A DNA stretch of 64,000 nt from Castellaniella sp044508625 (GTDB taxonomy: Bacteria > Pseudomonadota > Gammaproteobacteria > Burkholderiales > Burkholderiaceae_B). A program made the translations under genes and the position numbers. The notes beneath the pieces are model-generated. The model saw only the letters and a program-made list of their open reading frames with translations. It searched no databases and had not been told where the DNA came from. Location of the stretch: the NCBI GenBank assembly GCA_044508625.1, contig JBIQHJ010000007.1, positions 1 to 64,000 on the forward strand, read 5' to 3'. Of this stretch, positions 6,441-15,165 are shown one piece after another; the stretch's first letter is position 1; every line of letters starts with the position of its first letter.

Positions 6441-7796
6441 ATGGATACGACCAAGCACAATCAGTCCGCGGATATCGATCAAGGGCGGCGCAGCCTGCTG
6501 CAGACGGGCCTGGGGGTGGCGGGCGCCACGGCGCTGTCGGCGGCCTCATTGCCGGCGCTGGCCGAGGACAAGCCCCCCATCGGCAATTATCCGAAGGGCG
6601 TGGCCGGGGACACGGTATTCGTCGGACTGACGCTCGACCTGACGGGGCCGTATTCCGCGGAAGGAAAGGACGAGCGCATGGGCTACGAGCTGGCGATCGA
6701 GCAGTTGAACGCGGGCGCCGAGGAAATCCGCAAGATCTCGCCGCTGACCAAGAAAGGGGTGCTCGGAAAGCGGGTGGTCTACGACGTGGCCGACTCCGAG
6801 ACCAAGCCGAATTCCGCCGTCCAGGCCGCCATGCAGTTCATCAGCAAGAACAATGCGATGCTGGTCTCGGGCAGCGTCAGCAGCGCCGTGGCGATCGCCC
6901 TGCAGAAGGTGTGCAATCGCGAACGGACGCTGTACCTGGTGGCGATCGGCGGCTCCAACGAGATCAGCGGCAAGGACTGCCAGCGCTACGCTTTCCGTTT
7001 CTGGTATTACGTCTATTCGGTCGCCAAGGCCATCGCCCCGGTGGTGGCAAAGTCGCTGGGCAAGGACCGCAAGGCGGTCTACCTGGTGCCCGACTACACC
7101 TACGGCCACACCACCTACGATTCCATGAAGGAATTCACGGAAAAAGAGGGCTGGAAGACAGTCGGTCAGCAGCTCCATCCGCTCGGCACCAAGGACTACA
7201 GCTCCTACCTCATCAATATCGCCAACAGCGGGGCCGATACGCTGGTCGTCATCGATTATGGCGCCGACGCGGCCAACTCGATCAAGCAGGCCAAGGAATT
7301 CGGCATCCTCGAAAAGATGTCGCTGGTGGTGCCGGTGCTGTCGCCGTTCCTGGCCGAGGAACTGGGCGCGGAAACGTTCCAGGGCGCCTACGGCGCGATG
7401 GCGTTCTGGTGGACCCTGCAGGACCGCTATCCGATGGTCAGGGACTTCGTGAGCGCCTTCGAAAAGAAGTTCAATGCCAAGCCGCACGATTCCGCCTACA
7501 TGGCGTACATGAACATCGCGCTGTGGGCGGACGCGGTCGAGCGCGCCGGCACCTTCTATCCGCCCGACGTCATCAAGGCCTACGAAAAGGAGGAAAAGCG
7601 CAAGGGCCTGATCAGCGACGTCTGGTTCAGGGCGGCCGACCACCAGGGGGTCGCGGACTTTCCGATCGTGCGCGGCAAGAAGCCCTCCGACATGAAGGAT
7701 CCCATGGATTTTTGCGAGATCGTGGACATCATCGACGCCAGCAGCGTCCTGCCGCCCGCGGATCTGTTCGGCTGCAAGCTGGGCAGCTATGTCTGA
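6441..7796 (+). CDS. Periplasmic substrate-binding protein of a Liv/Urt-type ABC transporter
   Basis: The 451-residue protein is a periplasmic type I binding protein of the LivJ/LivK/UrtA/AmiC group. Its N-terminus has a Tat-like signal (GRRSLLQ followed by a hydrophobic stretch and ALAED), so export is expected. The mature part shows the family start VFVGLTLDLTGPYS, the SGSVSSAVAIAL ligand-lobe segment and a second-lobe motif TLVVIDYGADA. Start 6441 was chosen for the AGGAGG seven bases upstream. It lies between two nitrilases and upstream of matching permease and ATPase genes, so the ligand is probably a compound the nitrilases act on (nitrile or amide) or an acid they release. The family also binds branched amino acids and urea, so substrate is an inference. 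Confidence 0.85.
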   Translation: MDTTKHNQSADIDQGRRSLLQTGLGVAGATALSAASLPALAEDKPPIGNYPKGVAGDTVFVGLTLDLTGPYSAEGKDERMGYELAIEQLNAGAEEIRKISPLTKKGVLGKRVVYDVADSETKPNSAVQAAMQFISKNNAMLVSGSVSSAVAIALQKVCNRERTLYLVAIGGSNEISGKDCQRYAFRFWYYVYSVAKAIAPVVAKSLGKDRKAVYLVPDYTYGHTTYDSMKEFTEKEGWKTVGQQLHPLGTKDYSSYLINIANSGADTLVVIDYGADAANSIKQAKEFGILEKMSLVVPVLSPFLAEELGAETFQGAYGAMAFWWTLQDRYPMVRDFVSAFEKKFNAKPHDSAYMAYMNIALWADAVERAGTFYPPDVIKAYEKEEKRKGLISDVWFRAADHQGVADFPIVRGKKPSDMKDPMDFCEIVDIIDASSVLPPADLFGCKLGSYV

Positions 7797-7874
7797 GCCT
7801 CCGGCACGCGCGGCCCGGATGGATCCGGGTTGCGCGGGGGCTTTGTCGAATCCTTTTTCTATCGGGTCGTGATC

Positions 7875-8813
7875 ATGGTTTACAAGGCAGCGGTCGTGCA
7901 GGCCGCAGCGGTTCCTTTCGACAAGGACAAGAGCGTGGCGAAGGCTTGCCAATTGATCCTGGAAGCCGGACGCGCGGGCGCCCGCCTCATCGTCTTTCCC
8001 GAGGCCTTCATTTCGGGCTACCCCAAGGGCTGTCATTTCGACACGCCCGTGGGATATCGCGGCGAGCGGTCGCGCGATCAGTTCTACGCCTATCGGGCGG
8101 GCTGCATCGCCATCCCGGGGCCCGAGACGGAACGCCTGGGGGAGGCCGCGCGCGAGGCGGGCGCCCACGTCGTGATCGGCGTGATGGAGGGCGGCGAATC
8201 GACGATCTATTGCACCGCCCTGTTCATCGGGCCAGACGGCACCGTGCTGGGCAAGCACCGCAAGCTGATGCCGACCGGGGCGGAACGCCTGATCTGGGGC
8301 TTTGGCGATGGCTCGACGCTGCCGGTGCTGGAGACCGACATCGGCCGGATCGGGTCCGTCATCTGCTGGGAGAACTTCATGCCGGCCCTGCGCATGGCCA
8401 TGTACGCCCAGGGCATCGGCCTGTACTGCGTGCCGACCGCCGACGATCGCCCCGTCTGGCCCTCCAGCATGAGGCACATCGCGCTCGAGGGGCGGTGTTT
8501 CGTGCTCTCGGCCTGCCAGTACGTCACCCGCGGCGCCTATCCCGCGGACTATGACTGCACGCTGGGCGACGATCCGGACACCGTCCTCATGCGCGGCGGC
8601 AGCCTGATCGTCAGTCCCCTGGGAGAGATCCTGGCCGGCCCCGCGGGCGAGGAGGAAACCATTCTCTATGCCGACATCGACTTGCGGGACCTGGTCAAGG
8701 GCAAGTACGACCTGGACACGGTCGGCCATTATGCGCGGCCCGACATATTTTCCCTGACGGTCGATCGGCGGCCCATGCCCGCCGTGCGATTCGACGACGG
8801 CGGCAAGGACTGA
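7875..8813 (+). CDS. Nitrilase (carbon-nitrogen hydrolase superfamily), second copy
   Basis: The protein has 312 residues and the complete catalytic triad: Glu43 in VFPEAF, Lys130 in KHRKLMPT and Cys164 in VICWENFMP. The CWEN context, the GYPKGCHF segment and the terminal VGHYARPDIF match classical nitrilases of the aliphatic/arylacetonitrilase type more closely than the first copy does. The two enzymes are clearly paralogous but divergent, for example in the residue after the nucleophile, which suggests different substrates. The ATG at 7875 is preferred because family members begin with a short stretch before AAVVQA; its Shine-Dalgarno sequence is weak. It lies between the binding-protein gene and livH in the same direction and is likely in one operon with them. 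Confidence 0.9.
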   Translation: MVYKAAVVQAAAVPFDKDKSVAKACQLILEAGRAGARLIVFPEAFISGYPKGCHFDTPVGYRGERSRDQFYAYRAGCIAIPGPETERLGEAAREAGAHVVIGVMEGGESTIYCTALFIGPDGTVLGKHRKLMPTGAERLIWGFGDGSTLPVLETDIGRIGSVICWENFMPALRMAMYAQGIGLYCVPTADDRPVWPSSMRHIALEGRCFVLSACQYVTRGAYPADYDCTLGDDPDTVLMRGGSLIVSPLGEILAGPAGEEETILYADIDLRDLVKGKYDLDTVGHYARPDIFSLTVDRRPMPAVRFDDGGKD

Positions 8814-8897
8814 GTCCGCAAGGTCGCGGCAGGGCTGGCGGATTCCTGGCCGGCCTCTCTATATCGACTTGCATCCCTTATAGGTAGGAGGCTTTCC

Positions 8898-9773
8898 ATG
8901 CCGAGCATGCCTTTACTCGTCTCGCAGATATTCAATGGCCTGGTCGGCGGCCTGCTGCTGGCCTTGATCAGCACCGGCCTGACCATCATCTATGGCGCGC
9001 TGGGGGTCGTCAATTTCGCCCACGGGGCGATGTTCGTGGTGGGCGCCTATGCGGGCTATGTCACCTACGGCCTGACGCAATCCTTTGCCGTGGCGCTCGT
9101 CACCGGCGCCCTGGTGACCCTGGCGGTGGGCCTGCTCATCGAAAGAGGGCTGGTGCGCCTGTTCTACGGACGCCCGCCCGAGGACCAGATCCTCGTGACT
9201 TTCGGCGTGGCGATCGTGCTGGTGGAGATCGTCCGCGGGATCTTCGGCGGGGTCAGCCTGTCGATGCCCGCGCCGGAGTGGGGGCAGGGCATCGCCCGCA
9301 TCGGATCCATCGCCTATCCCCTGTACCGGCTGCAGACGATGTTCATCTCGCTGGCCACGCTGCTCGTGCTGTATTTCGTCCTCTATCGCACGCGGCTGGG
9401 GCTCATCGTGCGCGCCGGCATCGAGGACTCGCTGATGGTCAACATCCTGGGGATCAACGTCAAGCGCATCTTTCTCGTCGTGTTCGGCCTGGGCGCGATG
9501 GCCGCGGGCTACGCCGGCGTCATCGAGGCGCCGCTCATCACGCTGGCGCCCGACATGGGGTTCAGGGTGCTGGTCGATTCCTTCGTGGTGATCGTCATCG
9601 GGGGCGTGGGCTCGTTTCCGGGCGCGGTGATCGGCGGGATCATCGCGGGCGAGATCCTCAGCCTGACCTCCATCTTCAATCCCGCCTATTCGCAAGTCAT
9701 GCTGTTCTTCGTCATGGCGCTGGTGCTGATCTTTCGTCCGCAGGGGCTCATGGGGCTGGAGGGGCGCGAATGA
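8898..9773 (+). CDS. Branched-chain-type ABC transporter permease (LivH family)
   Basis: This is a 291-residue polytopic inner-membrane protein with about eight hydrophobic segments. It has the LivH signature GLTIIYGALGVVNFAHGAMF near the N-terminus and the cytoplasmic coupling region ALGIED/NILGIN-like sequence (GIEDSLMVNILGINV). The C-terminus ends in LIFRPQGLMG, typical of the family. A strong AGGAGG precedes the ATG. Its stop overlaps the start of the LivM-LivG gene in an ATGA arrangement, so the two are translationally coupled. It should form half of the channel of the importer served by the binding protein at 6441. Confidence 0.9.
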   Translation: MPSMPLLVSQIFNGLVGGLLLALISTGLTIIYGALGVVNFAHGAMFVVGAYAGYVTYGLTQSFAVALVTGALVTLAVGLLIERGLVRLFYGRPPEDQILVTFGVAIVLVEIVRGIFGGVSLSMPAPEWGQGIARIGSIAYPLYRLQTMFISLATLLVLYFVLYRTRLGLIVRAGIEDSLMVNILGINVKRIFLVVFGLGAMAAGYAGVIEAPLITLAPDMGFRVLVDSFVVIVIGGVGSFPGAVIGGIIAGEILSLTSIFNPAYSQVMLFFVMALVLIFRPQGLMGLEGRE

Positions 9774-11635
9774 ACACCGTCCAAACGTCATCGCCCGGCC
9801 CGCGGGCGGCTCCGGGGTCGCGCGGGTTCTTCAAGCGCTTCTGTCCCGAGATCCTGGTGGCCCTCGGCCTGCTCGCGGCGCCCTACCTGCTGCCCTTCCT
9901 CGGCATGGACTCGGACCTGCTGACCCGGGTGCTGATCTGGGGCTTGTTCGGCCTGGGCTTCGATCTGCTGTTCGGCTACACCGGGCTGCTGTCCTTCGGC
10001 CAGGCCGCTTTCTTCGGCACCGGCGGCTTCGTCACGGCCTATCTGCTCACGGCCGACATCGTCTCGAACGTGCTGCTGGCGCTGTTCGCCGGCACCGCGG
10101 TGGCCTCGGTCGCGGGGCTCGTCATCGGCTACCTGACCCTGCGCCGCTCGGGGATCTATTTCGCCATGGCGACCCTTGCTTTCGGCGAAATGTTCTTCTT
10201 CATGGAGAACTCCACGTTCAAGGAATTCACCGGCGGCGAGAACGGCATCGCCGGCGTGCCGCCGCCGCATGTGTCGCTGGGCTTCGTCGATCTCCACCTG
10301 TCCAGCGGCTGGCCGATGTATTGGTTCGTCGCGGCCTTCTTTTTCGTGGGTTTCCTGATTGCGCGGCGCATCGTGCACTCTCCCTTCGGGGCCGTGCTGC
10401 AGGCGATCCGCAGCAATCCCAAGCGCGCCATGGCGCTCGGCCACTCGATCCAGCGCTACAAGCTCGTGGTCTTCGTCGTCGCCGCCGCGTACGGCGGGCT
10501 CTCGGGGGCCCTGCTCGGGATCTTCCAGTCCTACATGCCGCCGGATGCGTTTGCGCTGGACACCTCGGCGCAACTGGTGATCCAGACCGTGATGGGGGGC
10601 GCCGGCACGCTCCTGGGCCCCCTGCTGGGCGCGGCCATCTGGCTCTACCTGTACGAGGGCCTGCAGCAGGTGGGCAACCTGGGTCCCTACTGGAAGCTGA
10701 TCCTGGGCATCGTGTTCGTCGTGCTGGTCACGGTCTTTCGCCATGGGGTGGCGGGCGGCATCCTCGAGCTCGCGCGCCGTTTCCGGCCCGCGGCCCGGCC
10801 CATCGAGGGCGGGGGCGGGCAGGCCGCCGCCGCGCAGCTCGGCATGGTCTCGCCGCAGCGGCCCGCGCGGGCCGGCGAGCCGGTGCTGGAGGCTCGCGGG
10901 ATCAGCAAGCATTATGGCGGGCTCAAGGCCGCGAGCGACATCGATTTCGCCCTGGCCGAGGGGGAATTGCACGGGGTGATCGGCCCCAATGGCGCCGGAA
11001 AATCGACCTTCTTCAGCATGCTCGCCGGCGAGCTGCCGACGACCTCGGGGCGGGTGCTCCTGCGCGGCCAGGACATCACCGGCATCGGCGTGACGGCGGT
11101 CTGCCAGCTCGGCATGAGCAAGAGCTACCAGATCAACCAGTTGTTCGAGCAGTTGACGGTGCGCGAGAACGTGCGCATCGCGGTCCTCGCGCGCCAGCGC
11201 GGCCCGTACCGGGGCGACCTGCTGGGCAATCTGCATTCGGCGGCGCTGGACGAGCAGGTCGATGCCGCCATCGCCCTGGTCGATCTGCGTGCCCAGGCGG
11301 ATACGCGCGTCGCCGAGATGCCTTATGGCGAAAAGCGGCGGCTCGAGATCGGCCTGGCGCTGGCGACGGGGGCCAATGTCCTGCTGTTCGACGAGCCGCT
11401 CGCGGGCCTGAGTCCCGAGGAACGGGTGGCGGTGGTCAAGCTGCTCCGGTCGATCCGCGCCGGCCGCAGCATCGTCATCGTGGAACACGACATGGACGCG
11501 ATGTTCGAGCTCGCGGAACGGATCACGGTGCTTTACGAAGGCCGCAAGCTGGCGGAAGGCACGCCCGACGAAATCCGCAAGGATCCGGCGGTTCAGGCCG
11601 CTTACCTGGGAGGGATGGACGATGAGCCTGCTTGA
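9770..11635 (+). CDS. LivM permease fused to LivG ATPase
   Basis: One frame of 621 residues encodes two subunits normally made separately. Residues about 20-345 form a LivM-type membrane domain with the motif GLLSFGQAAFFGTGGF and a long run of hydrophobic helices. A proline- and alanine-rich linker (about 345-365) leads into a LivG-type ATPase: Walker A GPNGAGKST at about 405-413, a signature region YGEKRRLEIGLAL in place of the canonical LSGGQ, and Walker B VLLFDEPLAGLS. The family ends in EGTPDEI, with a short tail. The start overlaps livH (ATGA), and its end overlaps livF by 14 bases. LivM-LivG fusions are known in proteobacterial branched-chain-type transporters, so this looks genuine. 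Confidence 0.9.
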   Translation: MNTVQTSSPGPRAAPGSRGFFKRFCPEILVALGLLAAPYLLPFLGMDSDLLTRVLIWGLFGLGFDLLFGYTGLLSFGQAAFFGTGGFVTAYLLTADIVSNVLLALFAGTAVASVAGLVIGYLTLRRSGIYFAMATLAFGEMFFFMENSTFKEFTGGENGIAGVPPPHVSLGFVDLHLSSGWPMYWFVAAFFFVGFLIARRIVHSPFGAVLQAIRSNPKRAMALGHSIQRYKLVVFVVAAAYGGLSGALLGIFQSYMPPDAFALDTSAQLVIQTVMGGAGTLLGPLLGAAIWLYLYEGLQQVGNLGPYWKLILGIVFVVLVTVFRHGVAGGILELARRFRPAARPIEGGGGQAAAAQLGMVSPQRPARAGEPVLEARGISKHYGGLKAASDIDFALAEGELHGVIGPNGAGKSTFFSMLAGELPTTSGRVLLRGQDITGIGVTAVCQLGMSKSYQINQLFEQLTVRENVRIAVLARQRGPYRGDLLGNLHSAALDEQVDAAIALVDLRAQADTRVAEMPYGEKRRLEIGLALATGANVLLFDEPLAGLSPEERVAVVKLLRSIRAGRSIVIVEHDMDAMFELAERITVLYEGRKLAEGTPDEIRKDPAVQAAYLGGMDDEPA

Positions 11636-12332
11636 GGTCGACGAGATCAACAGCTTTTACGGGGACTCCCATATCCTGTTCGACGTTTCCTTGAAGGTCG
11701 AGGAGCACGAGGTGGTGGCCCTCCTGGGCCGCAACGGGGCGGGCAAGAGCACGACGCTGAAGACGCTCATGGGGGTGATCCGGCCCCGCAGCGGCAGCAT
11801 CCGCTACAAGGGCCGGGAGATCCAGGGCCTGCCCGCGCACGAGATCGCGCGCTGCGGGATCCAGCTCGTCCCCGAGGAACGGCGCGTCTTTGGCTCCATC
11901 ACGGTCCATGAAAACCTGGTGCTGGCCGCCATGGCTTGCCCCAAGCCCCTGCCCGTATCCCGGATCTACGAGATTTTCCCGCGCCTGGCCGAGCGCAAGC
12001 GCAACCTCGGCCGGCAATTGTCGGGCGGCGAGCAGCAAATGCTGGCGATCGCCCGGGCGATGGTGCGCGACGCCGATTTGATCTTCCTGGACGAGCCCTT
12101 CGAGGGGCTGGCGCCGCTCATCGTGCGCGACCTGATCGAGGTCTGTCGCGGCCTGGCGAAATCCGGGCGCACCATCATCATCGTCGAGCAGAACGTCCGC
12201 GCCGCGCTGTCGCTGGCGGATCGCTGCTATATCCTGAATAATGGCGGCATGGTCTACGAAGGCACGCCCGATGCCCTGCATGGCAACGAGGACGTCGTTG
12301 CAAAGTACCTGGGCGTGGGGGTCAAAGTCTGA
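11622..12332 (+). CDS. LivF-type ABC transporter ATPase
   Basis: The 236-residue protein is the second nucleotide-binding subunit of the importer. It shows Walker A GRNGAGKST, the LSGGEQQMLAIARA signature and Walker B LIFLDEPFEGLAP, followed by the switch His region IIIVEQN that is typical of LivF. Its start codon overlaps the fused LivMG gene by 14 bases, indicating coupled translation. It would heterodimerise with the LivG domain of the fusion. The gene for a GST-like protein begins three bases after its stop. Confidence 0.92.
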   Translation: MSLLEVDEINSFYGDSHILFDVSLKVEEHEVVALLGRNGAGKSTTLKTLMGVIRPRSGSIRYKGREIQGLPAHEIARCGIQLVPEERRVFGSITVHENLVLAAMACPKPLPVSRIYEIFPRLAERKRNLGRQLSGGEQQMLAIARAMVRDADLIFLDEPFEGLAPLIVRDLIEVCRGLAKSGRTIIIVEQNVRAALSLADRCYILNNGGMVYEGTPDALHGNEDVVAKYLGVGVKV

Positions 12333-12334
12333 AC

Positions 12335-12982
12335 ATGCTCGAACTTTATTCTTTCTTCCGCAGCTCGGCGGCCTATCGCGTGCGGATCGCCCTGGCCCTC
12401 AAGGGGCTGGATTTCAAGCTGGTCCCGGTCAATCTGATCAAGCATGGCGGCGAGCAGCACCTGCCGGATTATCGGCGCCTGAATCCGCAGGGCCTGGTGC
12501 CCACGCTCGTGGACGACGGGCTCGTGCTCACGCAGTCGCTGTCCATCCTGGAATACCTCGACGAGGCCTACGGCCCGCCGGCGCTGCTGCCCAGGACGCC
12601 GCAGGCCCGGGCCCGGGTGCGCGCCCTGGCCGAGCAGATCGCCTGCGACATCCATCCGCTCAACAACCTGCGGGTGCTGCGTTTCTTTGCCCGCGACATG
12701 GGGGTGGAAAAGCCGATGCGCGACCGCTGGTATACACATTGGATCACCCTGGGCTTCGATGCGCTCGAGGCCAGCCTGCAATCTCCCGGGACGGGCCTGT
12801 GCTGCCACGGCGATGAGCCGGGCCTTGCCGATTGCTGCCTCGTTCCGCAGGTCTTCAATGCCCGCAGCTACGACATGGATCTTTCGGCCTGGCCGACGAT
12901 CGAGCGCATCGACAGGCATTGCAACACGCTCGCCGCCTTTCAGGCGGCGCATCCCGCGGCCCAGCCCGACAGCGCCGAGTGA
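12335..12982 (+). CDS. maiA: Zeta-class glutathione S-transferase, maleylacetoacetate isomerase-like
   Basis: The 215-residue protein begins with the zeta-class GST active-site segment RSSAAYRVRIAL (residues 9-20), the bacterial version of the SSCxxRVRIAL motif. The glutathione-binding NPQGLVPTL and the proline/serine loop LTQSLSILEYLDE follow. Zeta GSTs isomerise maleylacetoacetate or maleylpyruvate using glutathione. The gene begins three bases after livF, so it is the last gene of the nitrilase/transport operon; this may link it to degradation of an aromatic acid or to detoxification of a reactive product. No homogentisate or gentisate pathway genes are nearby, so the specific substrate, and hence the gene name, is provisional. 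Confidence 0.82.
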   Translation: MLELYSFFRSSAAYRVRIALALKGLDFKLVPVNLIKHGGEQHLPDYRRLNPQGLVPTLVDDGLVLTQSLSILEYLDEAYGPPALLPRTPQARARVRALAEQIACDIHPLNNLRVLRFFARDMGVEKPMRDRWYTHWITLGFDALEASLQSPGTGLCCHGDEPGLADCCLVPQVFNARSYDMDLSAWPTIERIDRHCNTLAAFQAAHPAAQPDSAE

Positions 12983-13073
12983 ATGCGCTTTCGCGCGGGC
13001 CCTTGGCTCGGCCAGCCCCGGCGGGCTCGCATGGGCGCAAGCTCCCGGGTCGGATGCCGATGATGTCCGCGCC

Positions 13074-13763
13074 CTAGAAGGCCGGATGGATGCTCAGCGC
13101 GAGCATGGACGACAATTGGCATAGCGGCCTGCCCGAATCCTGCCGCAAGGCGTTGAAGGCATCCTGCACCGCCTGCAGTTCGCGCTGGGTCTTGGGTTCG
13201 CCGGCGATGGCGCCCGCGGCCGCCAGGCGGGCGACCACGTCGCTGGTCAGCAGGAAGGTATCCTTGCCGGCCAGCCGCAGGAACCCGGCAGCCGAACGTC
13301 CGCCGAGGCGGGCGCCGCGCTTGGCGAGCAGGCGCCACAAGCCGATGATGTCGTCGACCGGCCAGCCGGCGATGAACGCCCCGAAGCCCTCGCCCCGTTC
13401 CTGGCGGATGTCCAGGACGAAGCGCGCATTCCTGGGGATGGTCTGCAATTTGGCGCGGTCGCGGATGATCCGCGGGTTCTGCATGTGCCGCTCGATGTCC
13501 GCCGGGCCCAGTCGAGCCATGGCCTCCGGCGCGAAACCCGAGAAGGCCTCCTCGAAGGCCGGCCATTTGGCGTCGACCATGGAATGCTGCATGCCCGCCT
13601 GGAATATCCGCTGGGTCATGGCCGACAGGTATCGGTCATCGCCTTTGCGCCTCAATTCATCAGGCTCGAGCGCCCGCGGCAGGAAGGCCTCCATGGCCTC
13701 GTCGGAATCGAAGCGCGCGCGTACGGTGTCGTAGAGCCACTGATACGTTAAATTCACTGTCAT
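13074..13763 (-). CDS. DNA-3-methyladenine glycosylase I-like protein
   Basis: The 229-residue protein resembles the Tag family of base-excision repair glycosylases. It has the MTQRIFQAGM region, then KWPAFEEAFSGFAPEAMARLGPADIE in two adjacent segments, and the helix-hairpin-helix-like stretch RIIRDRAKLQTIPRNA. The order agrees with Tag proteins that remove 3-methyladenine. The canonical N-terminal zinc-binding cysteine is not apparent, which suggests a divergent subfamily often annotated only as glycosylase-like. Start 13763 is preferred over an upstream in-frame ATG because GAGAGG lies just before it. It is divergent from the methyltransferase gene at 13921, with 157 bases between starts. 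Confidence 0.72.
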   Translation of the reverse strand: MTVNLTYQWLYDTVRARFDSDEAMEAFLPRALEPDELRRKGDDRYLSAMTQRIFQAGMQHSMVDAKWPAFEEAFSGFAPEAMARLGPADIERHMQNPRIIRDRAKLQTIPRNARFVLDIRQERGEGFGAFIAGWPVDDIIGLWRLLAKRGARLGGRSAAGFLRLAGKDTFLLTSDVVARLAAAGAIAGEPKTQRELQAVQDAFNALRQDSGRPLCQLSSMLALSIHPAF

Positions 13764-13920
13764 TCCTCTCGATCTCCGTGATGCCGGTGATTCTTCGTGG
13801 TCCGGGTGATCGCGGCCGCCGTGTGCGGGTGGATTGCGTGGGAATTGTACTTCGGGGGTGCGCCCGGCCCGCGGAACGCCGGGCAGGCACGGCCCCATCC
13901 AGAGAAACAGGAGACCACCC

Positions 13921-14679
13921 ATGCCCCATGCGGCAGGCACCCCCAGGAACTGGTTCGACCAGGGTGGGAAAAACTATGCGCGCTTTCGCCCCGAGTATCC
14001 GCCCGAGCTGGCGCGGTTCCTCGCCTCGGTGTCGCCCGGCACGGCGCGGGCGGTCGACGTCGGCTGCGGCAATGGCCAGTTGACCGTTCAACTGGCTGCG
14101 CACTTCGACGAGGTGCTGGGCGCCGATCCCAGCGCCGACCAGATCGCCAACGCCGCCGCGCATCCGCGCGTCGGGTACGTCTGCGCGGCGGCGGAGCAAT
14201 TGCCGCTCGCGGACCACAGCGCCCAGCTCATCACCGCCGCCCAGGCCGCGCACTGGTTCGACCTGCCGCGCTTCTATGCGGAAGCGCGCCGCATCGGCGC
14301 CCCGCATGCGGCCCTCGCCCTGGTCAGCTACGGCGTGCCGCGAATGGACGAGGACCTGGGCCCGCGCTTCAGCCGCTTTTACCGGGACGAGATCGGCCCG
14401 TACTGGCCCGCCGAACGGAGGCTGGTCGATTCCGGCTATGCCGATCTGCCGTTTCCTTTCGACGACCGTCCCTCGCCGCCCATGGACATCCGCAAGGCGT
14501 GGAACCTGGACGACTTGCTGGGCTATGTCTCCACCTGGTCCGCCGTGCGCCGGGCGCGCGAGGCGGCGCGCGAGGACGTCCTGCGCGGCTTCGCCGCCGA
14601 TCTGGCGGCGCTGTGGGGCGACCCGGCGCGCACCCGCGAGGTCCGCTGGCCTGTCAATATGCGATTGGGGACGCTGTGA
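13921..14679 (+). CDS. Class I SAM-dependent methyltransferase
   Basis: This is a 252-residue methyltransferase. The SAM-binding motif I is AVDVGCGNGQLT (about residues 38-49), followed by the acidic motif II region VLGADPS and a motif IV-like LITAAQAAHWFDLP. The start NWFDQGGKNYARFRPEYP is typical of methyltransferase domain-11 proteins related to trans-aconitate or ubiquinone/biotin methyltransferases. AGGAGA precedes the ATG by seven bases. The substrate is unknown. It faces away from the glycosylase gene and is followed, after 95 AT-rich bases, by hipB. Confidence 0.85.
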   Translation: MPHAAGTPRNWFDQGGKNYARFRPEYPPELARFLASVSPGTARAVDVGCGNGQLTVQLAAHFDEVLGADPSADQIANAAAHPRVGYVCAAAEQLPLADHSAQLITAAQAAHWFDLPRFYAEARRIGAPHAALALVSYGVPRMDEDLGPRFSRFYRDEIGPYWPAERRLVDSGYADLPFPFDDRPSPPMDIRKAWNLDDLLGYVSTWSAVRRAREAAREDVLRGFAADLAALWGDPARTREVRWPVNMRLGTL

Positions 14680-14724
14680 GCGCTACCGTGTCCCGGCTAG
14701 CAAGGCTGGCATTGTCGATCAATA

Positions 14725-14780
14725 ATCATTAAAATGATCCTTACAGGATATATCATGATATAAGAGACATTAATATGTCT
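14725..14780. promoter_or_regulatory. Cluster of three palindromes over the hipBA promoter and hipB start
   Basis: In an AT-rich stretch ahead of hipB there are three perfect inverted repeats: ATCATT-AA-AATGAT (14725-14738), ATATCATGATAT (14750-14761) and AGACAT-TAAT-ATGTCT (14765-14780), the last overlapping the hipB ATG. There is also GATCC-N5-GGATA between the first two, recalling but not matching the TATCC-N8-GGATA operator of Escherichia coli HipB. Autoregulation by HipB is typical of such toxin-antitoxin operons, and these are the likely binding sites. Confidence 0.5.
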
Positions 14781-15086
14781 TTTAAATTGGCGTCCACCGG
14801 CGAGATCCTTGAGGCGCTGGGCCGGCGCCTGCGCGCCCAGCGGCTGGCCCAGGGCTTGCCTCAATACGAGCTGGCGCAGATGGCCGGCCTCTCACTGGGC
14901 GCCCTGCGCAAGCTGGAGAGCAGCGGGCAGTCTTCGCTGGAAACCCTAGTCCGCGTGGTACAGGCGCTCGGGCTGGCGGATGAGCTGGAGGACTTGTTCG
15001 TGCTCAAGCGCCACTCCATCGCCCAGATGGAACTCGCGGAAGCCGCCGGACAGCGGCAGCGGGCACCCCGCCGGAGGAAAGCATGA
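14775..15086 (+). CDS. hipB: HipB-type XRE-family antitoxin/regulator
   Basis: The 103-residue protein is a Cro/C1-type helix-turn-helix regulator: ILEALGRRLRAQRLAQGLPQ leads into ELAQMAGLSLGALRKLESSG (residues about 30-50, the DNA-reading helices). A basic tail QRQRAPRRRKA ends the protein. Its position directly upstream of a hipA gene in the same direction marks it as the antitoxin and autorepressor. No clear Shine-Dalgarno sequence is seen; instead, an inverted repeat covers the start codon. Confidence 0.82.
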   Translation: MSFKLASTGEILEALGRRLRAQRLAQGLPQYELAQMAGLSLGALRKLESSGQSSLETLVRVVQALGLADELEDLFVLKRHSIAQMELAEAAGQRQRAPRRRKA

Positions 15087-15165
15087 GGCCGTCGTCCCCG
15101 CGCCCGTCGCCGCCCGGCAGGGCGCCCCGCCGAGGCGCCGCCCTCCATCCCGGGACGCCGCGGTG

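Noticed and set aside
6546..8729. Long minus-strand open frame across the binding protein and second nitrilase
   Set aside because: It spans two clear plus-strand genes and the gap between them, with a composition-driven translation lacking motifs.
12983..13073. Possible terminator after the GST gene
   Set aside because: GC-rich but no stem with a following U-run could be identified.
14980..15165. Upstream extension of hipA overlapping hipB
   Set aside because: The extended sequence is Arg/Pro-rich, unlike any HipA N-terminus, and HipA similarity starts only after 15166.
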